From positions 730,047-794,046 of the forward strand of contig NZ_CP020914.1 of the NCBI RefSeq assembly GCF_007833355.1: a stretch of DNA of 64,000 nt, given 5' to 3'. The translations under genes were made by a program, and so were the position numbers. The notes beneath the pieces were generated by a model that worked only from the letters and a program-made list of their open reading frames with translations, was not told the DNA's origin and searched no databases. This stretch comes from Denitratisoma sp. DHT3 (GTDB lineage: Bacteria; Pseudomonadota; Gammaproteobacteria; Burkholderiales; Rhodocyclaceae). How positions within the stretch are numbered: position 1 is the first letter of the stretch; every line of letters begins with the position of its first letter. Shown here piece by piece: positions 44,981 through 57,532 of the stretch.

Positions 44981-46573
44981 TCAAAACCCTGGCGGCGACA
45001 GAACGGTGTTGCTGGCCGTGGCGAGCGTGTCGGGGTAGTCCCGGCTGTAGTGCAGGCCCCGGCTCTCCTTGCGTTGCTGGGCGCTGCGGATGATCAGATG
45101 GGCGGTGAGCACCAGGTTGCGCAATTCGATCAGGTCGTTGCTGACGCGGAAATTGGCGTAGTACTCGTCGATCTCGTCCTCCAGCAGGCAGATGCGGTGC
45201 TGGGCCCGCTCCAGGCGCTTGTTGGTGCGGACGATGCCCACGTAGTCCCACATGAAGCGGCGCAGTTCGTCCCAGTTGTGGGAGATCACCACTTCCTCGT
45301 CGGCGTCGGTGACCCGGCTTTCGTCCCAGAGGGGAAGCGCCGGCACCGGCGCCAGCGGCTGGTGGCGGATGTCGGCGGCCGCGGCCTTGGCCAGCACCAG
45401 GCATTCCAGGAGGGAGTTGCTGGCCAGCCGGTTGGCGCCGTGGAGGCCCGTGCAGGCGGTTTCGCCGATGGCGTAGAGCCCCTCGATGTCGGTGCGGGCG
45501 GCCAGGTCGGTGACGACGCCGCCACAGGTGAAATGGGCGGCGGGCACCACCGGGATCCATTCACGGGCGATGTCGATGCCCAGTCCCTGGCAGTAGGCGT
45601 GGATGTTGGGGAAATGGCTCTTCAGGAAATCCGCCGGCTTGTGGGTGATATCGAGGAATACGCAATCCAGGCCATGACGCTTCATTTCGAAGTCGATGGC
45701 GCGCGCCACCACGTCGCGGGTCGCCAGCTCCGCCCGCGGGTCGTGGTCCGGCATGAAGCGGGTGCCGTCGGGCAGGCGCAGCAGGGCGCCTTCGCCGCGG
45801 ACCGCCTCCGAGATCAGGAAGGACTTGGCCTTGGGGTGATACAGGCAGGTGGGGTGGAACTGGATGAACTCCATGTTCGCCACCCGGCAGCCGGCCCGCC
45901 AGGCCATCGCGACGCCGTCGCCGGTGGAGGTGTCCGGATTGGTGGTGTAGAGATAGACCTTGCCCGCGCCGCCAGCCGCCAGCACCGTGAACGAGGCGCC
46001 GACGGTGATCACCCGATCATTCGCGATGTCCAATAGATAGGCGCCCCAGCAGCGATTGTCGGAACGACCCAGCTTGCCGCCGGTGATCAGGTCGATCGCG
46101 ATGGTGTTTTCCAGGATCGTGATGTTGGGATGCGCCCGGACCTTGCCGCTCAGCGTGTGCTGCACCGCCGCGCCGGTGGCGTCGGCCGCGTGGATGATGC
46201 GGCGCTGGCTGTGGCCGCCCTCGCGCGTCAGGTGAAAGCCGAATTCGGAGTCGTCGCGGGTGAAAGGCACGCCCTGGTCGATCAGCCACTCGATTTCCCG
46301 CCGGCTGTTTTCCACCACGAAGCGCGTGGCCAGCGGATCGCACAGGCCGGCGCCGGCGATCAGGGTGTCTTCGATATGGCTGTCGATGGAGTCGGTTTCA
46401 TCGAGCACGGCGGCGATCCCGCCCTGGGCCCAGGCGGAGGCCGAGTCGTCGAGACAGCGTTTGGTCGCCAGGGCAACCCGGTGGCTTTCCGCCAGGCGCA
46501 GCGCCAGGGACTGACCGGCAAGGCCGCTGCCGAGGATCAGAACGTCGAAATGGGCGTGGGACGAGGAATTCAT
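44981..46573 (-). CDS. nadB: L-aspartate oxidase
   Basis: Oxidises L-aspartate to iminoaspartate, the first step of de novo NAD synthesis. 530 residues. FAD-binding signature [15 protein letters not shown], substrate-binding HPTCLYHP and [10 protein letters not shown], and the flavoprotein C-terminal [20 protein letters not shown] are all present. The start at 46573 gives [17 protein letters not shown]. It is divergent from rpoE, a common pairing, and convergent with the TPS-linked gene (28 bp). Confidence 0.96.
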   Translation of the reverse strand: MNSSSHAHFDVLILGSGLAGQSLALRLAESHRVALATKRCLDDSASAWAQGGIAAVLDETDSIDSHIEDTLIAGAGLCDPLATRFVVENSRREIEWLIDQGVPFTRDDSEFGFHLTREGGHSQRRIIHAADATGAAVQHTLSGKVRAHPNITILENTIAIDLITGGKLGRSDNRCWGAYLLDIANDRVITVGASFTVLAAGGAGKVYLYTTNPDTSTGDGVAMAWRAGCRVANMEFIQFHPTCLYHPKAKSFLISEAVRGEGALLRLPDGTRFMPDHDPRAELATRDVVARAIDFEMKRHGLDCVFLDITHKPADFLKSHFPNIHAYCQGLGIDIAREWIPVVPAAHFTCGGVVTDLAARTDIEGLYAIGETACTGLHGANRLASNSLLECLVLAKAAAADIRHQPLAPVPALPLWDESRVTDADEEVVISHNWDELRRFMWDYVGIVRTNKRLERAQHRICLLEDEIDEYYANFRVSNDLIELRNLVLTAHLIIRSAQQRKESRGLHYSRDYPDTLATASNTVLSPPGF

Positions 46574-46615
46574 GGCCGGGCGAATATACCACTGCCGAAT
46601 GACCTTGATCCCATT

Positions 46616-46643
46616 GGAACTATCCGCGCCGCGGCCTGTCTTC
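46616..46643 (+). promoter_or_regulatory. Candidate sigma-E promoter of rpoE
   Basis: GGAACT at 46616-46621, 17 bp, then TCTTC at 46639. This matches the -35 and spacing of E. coli rpoE P2 (GGAACTT, 16 bp, TCTAA) with the -10 weaker. It lies ~100 bp before rpoE and suggests autoregulation. Confidence 0.5.
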
Positions 46644-46744
46644 CTTGCGAGTGACTGATGCCGACCTGCGGTCGGAGCGGTGCAGGGTGCCGGGAGGTAT
46701 ACTTCGGGGCCGGTCCATGAGGATCGCACGAACGTACAGGTGAA

Positions 46745-47344
46745 ATGGGAGACCGCGAGGCGGATCAGGCGCTGGTGGAGCGCGTTCAGGCAGGCGACAA
46801 GCAGGCTTTCGGGCTGCTGGTGGCCAAGTATCAGCGCAAGTTGCTGAGGCTGGTGTCACGCCTGGTGCGTGACCCAGGTGAGGCGGAAGACGTGACGCAG
46901 GAGGCATTCATCAAAGCCTATCGGGCCTTGCCCAATTTTCGCGGCGACAGCGCGTTTTACACCTGGCTGTATCGCATCGGCGTCAATACGGCGAAGAACT
47001 GGCTTGCCTCGCAGGGGCAGCGCGCCAAGGCGACCGCTGCGGTGGATAGCGACGAGGCGGAAACCTATGAAGGCGCCGATCTGCTGCGGGATGTGAACAC
47101 GCCGGAAAGGGTGCTGATGTCGAAGCAGATCGCCGAGACGGTGAATCGGGCCATGGAGCGTCTGCCCGATGATCTGCGCACCGCCATTTCGCTGCGGGAG
47201 ATCGACGGGATGGCCTACGAGGAAATTGCCCAAGTGATGAACTGCCCCATCGGGACGATACGCAGCCGGATTTTCCGGGCACGAGAAGTGATTGCCAAGG
47301 AATTGCGCCCCTTGCTCGAGACGGCGCCGAATAGGAGGTGGTAA
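46745..47344 (+). CDS. rpoE: RNA polymerase sigma factor RpoE (AlgU-type)
   Basis: Extracytoplasmic-function sigma factor for envelope stress. 199 residues. Region 2 has [36 protein letters not shown], split across the promoter-melting helix, and region 4 has [23 protein letters not shown] and [13 protein letters not shown]. Its activity is probably held by the anti-sigma factor encoded 2 bp downstream. The genes rseA, rseB, rseC and mucD follow in order. Confidence 0.96.
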   Translation: MGDREADQALVERVQAGDKQAFGLLVAKYQRKLLRLVSRLVRDPGEAEDVTQEAFIKAYRALPNFRGDSAFYTWLYRIGVNTAKNWLASQGQRAKATAAVDSDEAETYEGADLLRDVNTPERVLMSKQIAETVNRAMERLPDDLRTAISLREIDGMAYEEIAQVMNCPIGTIRSRIFRAREVIAKELRPLLETAPNRRW

Positions 47345-47346
47345 GG

Positions 47347-47856
47347 ATGAAGACACGACTTTCAGCCCTGCTGGATGGCGAGTTGGATGTTGAGGAGTCC
47401 GCGACGGTCATCGCGGATTCGCACCGCCAGATGGACGCCCGCGAGGCGGCACGCATCTACTTCCTGATTGGCGATGCCCTCCGGGGCGATGAACGGCTCG
47501 ACGTGGATTTCACCGCCGACGTGATGGCGCGGCTCGCGGATGAGCCGACCGTGTTGGCGCCGCGCACCCGCCGCCATCGCGCCGGGCCGGCCCTGGCCGT
47601 GGCGGCTTCGCTCGCCGGGGTGGCGGTGGTGGGCTGGCTGGCGCTGGCGACGCCGCAGGAGGATCGTCCGCTCCTGGCACGTTCCACCGTTTCAACCAAG
47701 ACGCCGGCGGTACCGACGTTGGCGGTCCAGGCCCCATCGGCTGAAATGCAGGAATATCTGATCGCCCACCAGGCATTGAGCGCCAGCCTGCACCTCAACA
47801 GTGGCGCCCACCAGATCCGCACCGTCTCCTATGGCGATGCCGGCGCGGGGAAATAA
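47347..47856 (+). CDS. rseA: Anti-sigma-E factor RseA
   Basis: Inner-membrane anti-sigma factor that sequesters RpoE until cleaved under envelope stress. 169 residues. The N-terminal cytoplasmic region (LSALLDGELDVEESATVIA) resembles the RseA/MucA sigma-binding domain. One membrane segment (PALAVAASLAGVAVVGWLALA) is near residue 85, and a periplasmic C-terminal part ends HQIRTVSYGDAG. The ATG at 47347 has GGAGGTGGTAAGG upstream; the GTG at 47338 overlaps rpoE. The next start directly abuts its stop. Confidence 0.9.
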   Translation: MKTRLSALLDGELDVEESATVIADSHRQMDAREAARIYFLIGDALRGDERLDVDFTADVMARLADEPTVLAPRTRRHRAGPALAVAASLAGVAVVGWLALATPQEDRPLLARSTVSTKTPAVPTLAVQAPSAEMQEYLIAHQALSASLHLNSGAHQIRTVSYGDAGAGK

Positions 47857-48837
47857 ATGATGGTCCGGCGTTGGGTCCTGGTTGGTCTGGTGGGACTCTC
47901 GGGCTTGGCCAATGCCGCGGCGGATACGGTTCCCGACGCGTTGCAATGGCTGCAGAGGGGCGCCAGCTCGACGCGCAAGCTCAGTTACAGCGGCGTATTC
48001 GTATATCAAGGGGGGGATCGCTCGGAAGCCTCGAGAATCGCCCACGTCATGGAGAACGGCCGCGAGCTGGAGCGGATCGAGGCCCTGGACGGCAGTCCGC
48101 GCGAGGTGGTGCGGGAAGGGGACGAGATCAAGTGCTACATCCCTGACCAGCGTCTGCTGGTTCTGGAACGCAGCAAGGGGCAGCGCAGTTTCCCCGCGGC
48201 GCTATTGCCGGAAGGCATCGTCGGCCTGACCGACTATTACAGCGTGCGGCGCGGACCTCCGGGGCGGATTGCCGGTTTCGACGCGCAGTCCATCGTCGTC
48301 GAGCCCAAGGACGAGCTGCGTTACCGCCGGCAGTTCTGGATCGAAACGCAGAGTGGCCTGATGCTCAAGGCCAGCCTGCTCGACGAACAGGGGAACCCTC
48401 GGGAGAGCTTTGCCTTCACCGAAGTGCATATCGGCGGCCCCGTGCCCCGGGATTCACTCAAGGCCCACGCCAAGTTCCAGAACGGCGAATGGCGGGTGCA
48501 CGACATCCGTTCCCGCGAAATGTCGATGGAGGACAGCAACTGGACCTTCCGCGCCCAGTTGCCGGGATTCGTGAAAATCTCGGGAATGAAGCGGCAATCG
48601 CCGCGCGACGGGCATTCGATCACGCATCTGGTGTTTTCCGATGGTCTGGCCGCCGTGTCCCTGTTCATCGAACCGCTCGACAACGCTCGGCCCAAGCCCG
48701 AAACAGGGGCTTTTGCAATGGGGACGGTCAATGTCTACAAACGTCTGCTGGCCGATCATCTCCTGATGGCGATGGGCGATGTGCCCCTCGCGACATTGGT
48801 CAAACTCGCGGACGGCGTCGAGGTGCGCAGGAAATGA
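47857..48837 (+). CDS. rseB: Sigma-E regulatory protein RseB/MucB
   Basis: Periplasmic protein that binds RseA and protects it from proteolysis, sensing lipids or LPS. 326 residues. A signal peptide (VLVGLVGLSGLANAA) leads to a LolB-like domain and a smaller C-terminal domain (FRAQLPGFVKISGMKRQ onwards). It lies between rseA and rseC with no gap on either side. Confidence 0.92.
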   Translation: MMVRRWVLVGLVGLSGLANAAADTVPDALQWLQRGASSTRKLSYSGVFVYQGGDRSEASRIAHVMENGRELERIEALDGSPREVVREGDEIKCYIPDQRLLVLERSKGQRSFPAALLPEGIVGLTDYYSVRRGPPGRIAGFDAQSIVVEPKDELRYRRQFWIETQSGLMLKASLLDEQGNPRESFAFTEVHIGGPVPRDSLKAHAKFQNGEWRVHDIRSREMSMEDSNWTFRAQLPGFVKISGMKRQSPRDGHSITHLVFSDGLAAVSLFIEPLDNARPKPETGAFAMGTVNVYKRLLADHLLMAMGDVPLATLVKLADGVEVRRK

Positions 48838-49259
48838 GCATGGTCGAGGCGGTGGTTTCCGGCCTGGATGCCGATATGGCGATCGTCGACGTGGCGCGCA
48901 TGCAGGGCTGCGGGCGTTGTCACGAGGCGGGCGGGTGCGGCGGCGTGATGGGTGGAACTTCGGCCTGCGCGGTGCGTCAATACCGGGTCCCCAATTCCAT
49001 CCGGGCCCGGGTCGGGGACCAGGTGCTGCTGAGCGTTCCGGAAGGAATCCTGCTCAAGGCGGCGCTGGCCTCGTACGGCCTCTGCGCGCTGTTGACCCTT
49101 GGCGGCGCCTGGCTGGCGACGGCGACGGGGGCTGGCGATGGCGGCGCGGCCGTGGGAGCGCTGGCGGGCCTGGGGCTTGGCCTGATGCTGCTGCGCCGCG
49201 GTCGGCGACGCTGGGAACAGGCGGGCGACGGGCAGTTGTCGATTCGTTTCAAACAGTGA
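48834..49259 (+). CDS. rseC: RseC/MucC-type inner-membrane regulator
   Basis: 141 residues, overlapping rseB by ATGA. The N-terminal part has the four-cysteine block CGRCHEAGGCGG with a later cysteine in SACAVRQ, typical of RseC. Two membrane spans follow (LLKAALASYGLCALLTLGGAW and AVGALAGLGLGLMLL). RseC modulates sigma-E activity and other redox or iron-sulfur processes in relatives. The sequence gives no further detail. Confidence 0.88.
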   Translation: MSMVEAVVSGLDADMAIVDVARMQGCGRCHEAGGCGGVMGGTSACAVRQYRVPNSIRARVGDQVLLSVPEGILLKAALASYGLCALLTLGGAWLATATGAGDGGAAVGALAGLGLGLMLLRRGRRRWEQAGDGQLSIRFKQ

Positions 49260-49291
49260 CGGCATAGATTCTAGGTAGAGGAAAACCGAAC

Positions 49292-50731
49292 ATGATCAAA
49301 CGATTGATGGTTTCCTTCGGGCTGGCTTGCATGGCCTTCCTGGGGACGGGCGCCTCGGCGCAAGGGCGGGACCTGCCCGATTTCACCGATCTGGTGGAAA
49401 AGCAGGGAGCGGCGGTGGTCAATATCAGCACCACCCAGGTGATCAAGAATCATCCCGGTAGCATGCCGTTCGATGAGAACGATCCGATGTTCGACTTTCT
49501 CCGCCGCTTCGGCTTTCCCCGGGGCACGCCGGGAATGCCCGGAACGCCCCGGGAGTTCGAGAACAAGGGGCTGGGTTCGGGTTTCATCGTCAGCGCCGAG
49601 GGCTACATTCTGACCAACGCCCACGTCGTGGCCGATGCCGACGAAGTGGTGGTCCGCCTGACCGACAGGCGCGAGTTCAAGGCCAAGGTGCTGGGCTCCG
49701 ACCGGCGCACCGATGTGGCCCTGATCAAGATCGAGGCCAGCGGTTTGCCGGTGGCGAAGCTGGGGGACCCCAACAAACTGAAGGTCGGGGAATGGGTAGT
49801 GGCGATCGGCTCGCCCTTCGGGCTCGACAACACCGTGACGGCGGGCATCGTCAGCGCCAAGGGCCGTTCGCTGCCGCAGGAGAACTATGTGCCCTTCATC
49901 CAGACCGACGCGGCGGTGAATCCGGGCAATTCGGGCGGTCCCCTGTTCAACATGCGGGGCGAGGTGGTCGGCATCAATTCCCAGATCTATTCCCGTTCCG
50001 GCGGCTATATGGGCCTTTCCTTCGCGATTCCCATCGACATCGCGATGGAGGTCAAGGCGCAGTTGCAGGCCCACGGCCGGGTCAGCCGCGGCCGCATCGG
50101 CGTGGTGATCCAGGACATGACGCGGGAGCTGGCCGAGTCTTTCGGTCTGCCAAAAACCCAGGGCGCGCTGGTGGCCAAGGTCGAAAGCGGCGGTCCGGCC
50201 GCCAAGGCCGGCATCGAGGAGGGCGACGTGATCCTCAAGTTCGACGGCAAGCCGGTCAATCAGTCGGCCGACCTGCCGCGCATCGTCGGTTCCACACGGC
50301 CCGGCAGCAAGGCCCCGATCCAGGTCTGGCGCAAGGGAGCAACCCGCGACCTGACCGTCGCGGTGGGCGAAATGATCGACGAGGACAAACCCGGAGCCGG
50401 TCGCGGCGGCCGGCAGCGCGGCAAGTCGATGGAGCCGGCGGTCAATCGCCTCGGCCTGCTGCTCTCCGAACCCGGCGCCGAGCAAAGGAAGCAGTTGGGC
50501 GTGGCCCATGGCGTGGTGGTCGAGGACGTGCGCAATGCCCGCAGCGAACTGCGCCCGGGAGACGTGATCCTGGCCCTGATCGTCAAGGGCGTGCAGACCG
50601 AGATCAAGTCCGTCGAACAGTTCAACGGCCTGCTGTCCAATCTCGACAAGACGGCCACCTTCACCCTGCTGGTGAAGCGCGGCGACAACCAGACCTTCCT
50701 GTCGATCCGGGGCTTCGGTGAGTCCAAGTAA
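49292..50731 (+). CDS. mucD: DegP/MucD-type periplasmic serine protease
   Basis: 479 residues. A signal peptide covers residues ~1-24. The trypsin-like domain has histidine in TNAHVVADAD, aspartate in RTDVALIKI, and serine in NPGNSGGPLF. Two PDZ domains follow (around ALVAKVESGGPAAKAGIEEGD and VVVEDVRNARSELRPGD). Degrades or refolds misfolded envelope proteins and dampens the RpoE response. Position after rseC is the standard MucABCD arrangement. Confidence 0.95.
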   Translation: MIKRLMVSFGLACMAFLGTGASAQGRDLPDFTDLVEKQGAAVVNISTTQVIKNHPGSMPFDENDPMFDFLRRFGFPRGTPGMPGTPREFENKGLGSGFIVSAEGYILTNAHVVADADEVVVRLTDRREFKAKVLGSDRRTDVALIKIEASGLPVAKLGDPNKLKVGEWVVAIGSPFGLDNTVTAGIVSAKGRSLPQENYVPFIQTDAAVNPGNSGGPLFNMRGEVVGINSQIYSRSGGYMGLSFAIPIDIAMEVKAQLQAHGRVSRGRIGVVIQDMTRELAESFGLPKTQGALVAKVESGGPAAKAGIEEGDVILKFDGKPVNQSADLPRIVGSTRPGSKAPIQVWRKGATRDLTVAVGEMIDEDKPGAGRGGRQRGKSMEPAVNRLGLLLSEPGAEQRKQLGVAHGVVVEDVRNARSELRPGDVILALIVKGVQTEIKSVEQFNGLLSNLDKTATFTLLVKRGDNQTFLSIRGFGESK

Positions 50732-50972
50732 GCCGCTGCTGACGCTCTACGGCAGAACCTACTGCCATCTGTGCGACGACATGCTGGCCGCGCTGCAACC
50801 CTTGCGCGACCAGCACCCGTTCGAGGTCCGGGTGGTCGACGTGGATGCCGATCCGGCGCTGGAGGCTCGCTACGACGAACGGGTGCCGGTGCTGGAAGGC
50901 GGCGGGCGCGAACTCTGCCACTACTTCCTCGACGAGGCCAAAGTGCGTGAGTATTTGGCCTCTTTCCGCTAG
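50718..50972 (+). CDS. Glutaredoxin-like protein (DUF836)
   Basis: 84 residues starting at a GTG inside the last codons of mucD (14-nt overlap). Redox motif CHLC near residue 16 after LYGRTYCHLC, and a cis-proline in DERVPVLEG. Typical of the small glutaredoxin-like family between mucD and lepA in betaproteobacteria. Its redox partner is unknown. It ends just before the terminator that precedes lepA. Confidence 0.88.
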   Translation: MSPSKPLLTLYGRTYCHLCDDMLAALQPLRDQHPFEVRVVDVDADPALEARYDERVPVLEGGGRELCHYFLDEAKVREYLASFR

Positions 50973-50997
50973 AATTCCGCCCCTCTGCTAGCCTCGC

Positions 50998-51022
50998 AAG
51001 GCGCTGAAAAAGCGCCTTTTTT
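50998..51022 (+). terminator. Intrinsic terminator in front of lepA
   Basis: Stem aaggcgc/gcgcctt with a 7-nt A-rich loop, followed by a run of T (51017-51022). The lepA ATG lies 9 nt past its end. It terminates the rpoE-mucD-glutaredoxin unit or attenuates lepA. Confidence 0.8.
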
Positions 51023-51031
51023 ATTGCTCCG

Positions 51032-52825
<1,794 letters not shown>

Positions 52826-52867
52826 GGCGCGTCGGCGCCCAGCCCTCAATTCCGGAATTTCGTCATC

Positions 52868-53668
52868 ATGAACTTCGCCCTGATCCTGTTCCTGCTCTCC
52901 ATCGCCACCGGCGCGCTCTGGCTGGCGGACAAGTACGTCTTCCGCAAAAAACGGCCGGCGGGCGCCAAGGACCCCTGGTGGGTGGAATACGGCGCCAGTT
53001 TCTTCCCCATCATCATCGTCGTGTTCCTGCTGCGCTCCTTCGTGGTCGAACCCTACAAGATTCCCTCGGGCTCGATGATTCCGACGCTGCTGGTGGGCGA
53101 CTTCATCCTGGTGAACAAATACACCTACGGCATCCGCCTGCCGGTGATCAACAAGAAAGTGGTCGAGCTGAACACGCCGCAGCGCGGCGACGTGATGGTG
53201 TTCCGCTGGCCGGTCGATCCGTCGCTGGACTACATCAAGCGGGTGGTCGGCGTTCCGGGCGACAGGATCGCCTACCTCAACAAGCGGCTGACCATCAACG
53301 GCAAGGAAGTGGCGACCCGCAAGGTGGAGGATTATCTGGACAAGGACAAGCTCTACTACACGCCGCGCTACGTCGAGCAACTGGGCAAGGCAGAGCACTC
53401 GATCCTGGTCGCCGACGACGCGCCGTCCGAGGTGCCGCCGTTCGTGGTCCAGGCCGCTCAATTCCCGTACCGGGATCGATGCCACTACAATAGCGAAGGC
53501 GTGGTTTGCGAGGTGCCGCCGGGACACTACTTCATGATGGGCGACAACCGGGACAACTCCCAGGACAGCCGTTTCTGGGGCTTCGTTCCCGATCGGAACA
53601 TCGTCGGCAAGGCCTTCTTCATCTGGTTCAACTTCAGTGACCTGAAGCGCATCGGGTCGTTTCATTGA
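52868..53668 (+). CDS. lepB: Signal peptidase I
   Basis: Removes signal peptides at the periplasmic face. 266 residues with two N-terminal membrane segments. The catalytic serine is in YKIPSGSMIPTLLVGD and the lysine in LDYIKRVVGVPGD. The S26 box GHYFMMGDNRDNSQDSRFWGFVP is present. It is encoded between lepA and rnc, its usual place. Confidence 0.96.
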   Translation: MNFALILFLLSIATGALWLADKYVFRKKRPAGAKDPWWVEYGASFFPIIIVVFLLRSFVVEPYKIPSGSMIPTLLVGDFILVNKYTYGIRLPVINKKVVELNTPQRGDVMVFRWPVDPSLDYIKRVVGVPGDRIAYLNKRLTINGKEVATRKVEDYLDKDKLYYTPRYVEQLGKAEHSILVADDAPSEVPPFVVQAAQFPYRDRCHYNSEGVVCEVPPGHYFMMGDNRDNSQDSRFWGFVPDRNIVGKAFFIWFNFSDLKRIGSFH

Positions 53669-53744
53669 CGTGAAACAACAAATTGAAACGGCAAGTCAAA
53701 CAGTCGAGCTGGTTCCGGCTTGGCCGGTCTAGGAGGGTGCAGTG

Positions 53745-54113
53745 ATGCGAGGAAGCAAGTTTCAGCGGGGGCTGACTCTGGGCGGCATGCTGATGGGCTG
53801 CGTCGTGATCGGGCTGGTCGCGATGCTGGGCATGAAGGTGACGCCCGACGTGCTGGAATATTTCGCGATCCAGAAAACCATCAAGGCCATGGTCCAGGAT
53901 CCGGCCCTGAAGGACGCGGGCGTTTCCGACGTGCGCAAATCCTTCGACAAACGGGCGCCGATCGATCGCATCGAAAGCATCAAGGGCGAGGACCTGGACA
54001 TTTCCAAGGAGGGCGGCCAGATCGTGATCACCTTCGCCTACCCCAAGAAAATTTCCCTCTTCGGCAAGGTCAGCCTGCTGATCGATTTCGAGGGCACTTC
54101 CGCGGCCCAATGA
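53745..54113 (+). CDS. DUF4845 single-span membrane protein
   Basis: 122 residues. One N-terminal membrane span ([20 protein letters not shown]) with a pilin-like hydrophobic pattern, then a periplasmic region with [22 protein letters not shown]4845 is common between lepB and rnc in betaproteobacteria. Function unknown. AGGAGGG lies 7 nt before the ATG at 53745; the GTG at 53742 is one codon earlier. Confidence 0.8.
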   Translation: MRGSKFQRGLTLGGMLMGCVVIGLVAMLGMKVTPDVLEYFAIQKTIKAMVQDPALKDAGVSDVRKSFDKRAPIDRIESIKGEDLDISKEGGQIVITFAYPKKISLFGKVSLLIDFEGTSAAQ

Positions 54114-54777
54114 AGCCGGAGGCGCTGCAACGGGCGCTGGGCTACGCGTTCGCCCGGCAAGAACTGCTGATCCAGGCGTTGACGCATCGCAGCTTCGGTT
54201 CGCCGCATAACGAGCGCCTGGAATTTCTCGGCGACAGCCTGCTCAATTGCGTGGTGGCCGCCTTGCTGTTCGAGGCGCATCCGCAGTTGCGCGAAGGCGA
54301 GCTGTCCCGCCTGCGCGCCAGCCTAGTGCGCCAGGAAACCCTGTTCGAAGTCGCCCAGGGCCTGCAACTGGGCGACTTCCTGCGCATGGGGGAGGGCGAG
54401 TTGAAGAGCGGCGGATTCCGTCGTCCTTCGATTCTGGCCGACGCCCTGGAGGCGATTTTCGGCGCCGTCTATCTGGATCGCGGCTTCGATGCCGTCGCCG
54501 GCGTGATCACCGGGCTCTACCGGCCGTTGCTGGAGCGGGTGGACCCGAGCGAGGCGGGCAAGGACCCCAAGACCGCGTTGCAGGAACTGCTGCAGGCGCG
54601 GCGCCTGCCCTTGCCCCGCTACGTGCTGTGCGCCACCCGCGGCGAGGCCCATGCGCAGGAATTCGAAGTGGAGTGCAGCATTCCCGAACTGGGCATCGCC
54701 AGCAGGGGCAGCGGCCCCAGCCGCCGCGCCGCCGAGCAGGCGGCGGCCCGCATCGCCCTGGAGACGACAAAGTCAAA

Positions 54778-54781
<4 letters not shown>
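54110..54781 (+). CDS. rnc: Ribonuclease III
   Basis: Cleaves double-stranded RNA and processes rRNA precursors. 223 residues. The catalytic signature [13 protein letters not shown] includes the Mg-binding carboxylates; further carboxylates are in [14 protein letters not shown]. The C-terminal dsRNA-binding domain spans ~150-223 ([19 protein letters not shown], then [16 protein letters not shown]). Start overlaps the DUF4845 stop and the stop overlaps era. Confidence 0.97.
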
Positions 54782-55655
<874 letters not shown>

Positions 55656-55659
<4 letters not shown>

Positions 55660-56390
55660 GCAGCGTCCGCCGAGCCGAATCGAGGACGCGGCATGACGAT
55701 CAGGTGGCGTTCCTGCTCCATGCCTACCCCTACAGCGAGACCAGCCTGATCCTCGATGCATTCACGCGCGAGCACGGCCGCCTGGCCCTGCTGGCGCGCG
55801 GCGCGCGCCGTCCCCGCTCCGCGCTGCGCGGCGTGCTGATCGGCTTCCAGCGCCTGGAACTGGGCTGGTTCGGCGGCGGCGAAGTGAAGACCCTGGCCAA
55901 GGCCGAATGGCTGGGCGGCACGCCCCTGCTGCAAGGGCGCTGCCTGATGCTGGGCTATTATCTGAACGAACTGCTGCAAAAGCTGCTGCCGCGCGAGGAT
56001 GCCCATCCCAGCCTGTTCGACGCCTATGCCGAAGCCCTGGCGGCGCTGGCCGGCGGCGCGGCGGACGCGCCCGAACTGCGCCGCTTCGAGAAATCGCTGC
56101 TGAAGGAAATCGGCTACGGCCTGAGCCTGGAGCGGGAAGCCGATGGCACGCCGATCCGGGGCGACGGCCGCTATCTCTACCTGGTGGAGCGCGGGGCCGT
56201 CGCCGCCGAGGGCGACGAGGGCGTGCCCACCCTGGCCGGCAAGACCCTGCTGGACCTGGCGGCCGACGATTACCGCGACCCGCGCACCCTGGCAGAGAGC
56301 AAACTGTTGATGCGCCAACTGCTGGCCCATCACCTCAACGGGCACGTGCTGCAATCGCGGCGGGTGTTCGTCGATTTGCAGGAACTGTAG
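55656..56390 (+). CDS. recO: DNA repair protein RecO
   Basis: Loads RecA with RecF/RecR on SSB-coated single strands. 244 residues from a GTG that overlaps the era stop. OB-fold N-terminal region with [25 protein letters not shown] and the central helical domain with [12 protein letters not shown] are conserved. No zinc-binding four-cysteine cluster is seen, as in many betaproteobacterial RecO proteins. pdxJ follows after 36 bp. Confidence 0.92.
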
Positions 56391-56426
56391 AAGATTTTTT
56401 GATTTGAAGATTTGAAAGAGCTTTCC

Positions 56427-57158
56427 ATGATCGATCTCGGCGTCAACATCGACCACGTGGCCACCCTGCGCCAGGCGCGCGGCACCGCCTATCCCGATCC
56501 GATCCGGGCCGCGCTGCTGGCGGAGCAGGCCGGCGCCGACCTGATCACCCTGCACCTGCGGGAGGATCGGCGCCACATCCAGGACCGCGACGTGGAGGCC
56601 CTGCGCCCCCTGCTGAAAACGCGGATGAACCTGGAAGCGGCGGTGACCGGGGAAATGCTGGCCTTCGCCCTGCGCATCAAGCCGCAGGACGTCTGCCTGG
56701 TGCCGGAGAAGCGCCAGGAACTGACCACTGAGGGCGGCCTCGACGTGATCGGCGGCTTCGATCGGGTCAAGGACGCGGTGGGCCGCCTGAGCGACGGCGG
56801 CATCCGCGTCTCGCTGTTCATCGACCCCGACCCGGCGCAGCTCGATGCCGCCAGGGCGGCCGGGGCGCCGGTGGTGGAAATCCATACCGGCGCCTACGCG
56901 GAAGCCGAGGGCGCCGCCCAGGCCGAACTGGAGCGTATCCGGCGCGCCGTGGCCCATGGCCTCGACCTGGGCCTGCGGGTCAATGCCGGGCATGGCCTGC
57001 ATTTCGGCAACGTGGCGCCGATTGCCGCGATTCCCGGCATGGCCGAACTCAACATCGGCCACGCGCTGGTCGCCGACGCCCTGTTCATGGGCTGGGAGAA
57101 CGCGATCCGCGAAATGAAGCGCGTGATGCGAGAAGCCGCGGGGAACCGGCAGCCGTGA
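56427..57158 (+). CDS. pdxJ: Pyridoxine 5'-phosphate synthase
   Basis: Condenses deoxyxylulose phosphate and 3-amino-2-oxopropyl phosphate in vitamin B6 synthesis. 243 residues, TIM barrel. [15 protein letters not shown] carries the catalytic histidine, with [11 protein letters not shown] and [12 protein letters not shown] completing the phosphate and active-site loops. The ATG at 56427 gives the standard start; a TTG at 56412 adds five residues. The stop overlaps acpS. Confidence 0.96.
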   Translation: MIDLGVNIDHVATLRQARGTAYPDPIRAALLAEQAGADLITLHLREDRRHIQDRDVEALRPLLKTRMNLEAAVTGEMLAFALRIKPQDVCLVPEKRQELTTEGGLDVIGGFDRVKDAVGRLSDGGIRVSLFIDPDPAQLDAARAAGAPVVEIHTGAYAEAEGAAQAELERIRRAVAHGLDLGLRVNAGHGLHFGNVAPIAAIPGMAELNIGHALVADALFMGWENAIREMKRVMREAAGNRQP

Positions 57159-57532
57159 TCCACGGCATCGGCACCGACCTGGCCGAGATCGCCCGCTTCG
57201 GCGCGCTGTTCCAACGCCACGGCGAGCGGGCGCTGGCGAAACTGCTGGCGCCGGCGGAGCGCGACGCCTGCCGCGCCAGCCCCGATCCGGCGCGCTTCCT
57301 GGCCAAGCGCTTCGCCGCCAAGGAGGCGCTGGGCAAAGCCCTGGGCAGCGGCGTGCGCGCGCCCCTGCTGCTGCCGGCCGTCGCCGTCGGCCACGACGCC
57401 CTGGGCAAGCCGACGTTCGAATTCAATGCGGAACTGGCGGCCCTGTTCGCCCGGCGCGGCCTGACCGCCCACCTTTCCCTTTCCGACGAGGGCGGCTACG
57501 CCCTGGCTTTCGTGATCCTGGAACAAACATGA
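57155..57532 (+). CDS. acpS: Holo-ACP synthase
   Basis: Transfers 4'-phosphopantetheine from CoA to the serine of ACP (encoded at 35351). 125 residues. Mg-binding aspartate in GIGTDLAEI and glutamate in [13 protein letters not shown] are present. GTG start overlaps the pdxJ stop. The stop overlaps nagZ. Confidence 0.95.
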   Translation: MIHGIGTDLAEIARFGALFQRHGERALAKLLAPAERDACRASPDPARFLAKRFAAKEALGKALGSGVRAPLLLPAVAVGHDALGKPTFEFNAELAALFARRGLTAHLSLSDEGGYALAFVILEQT

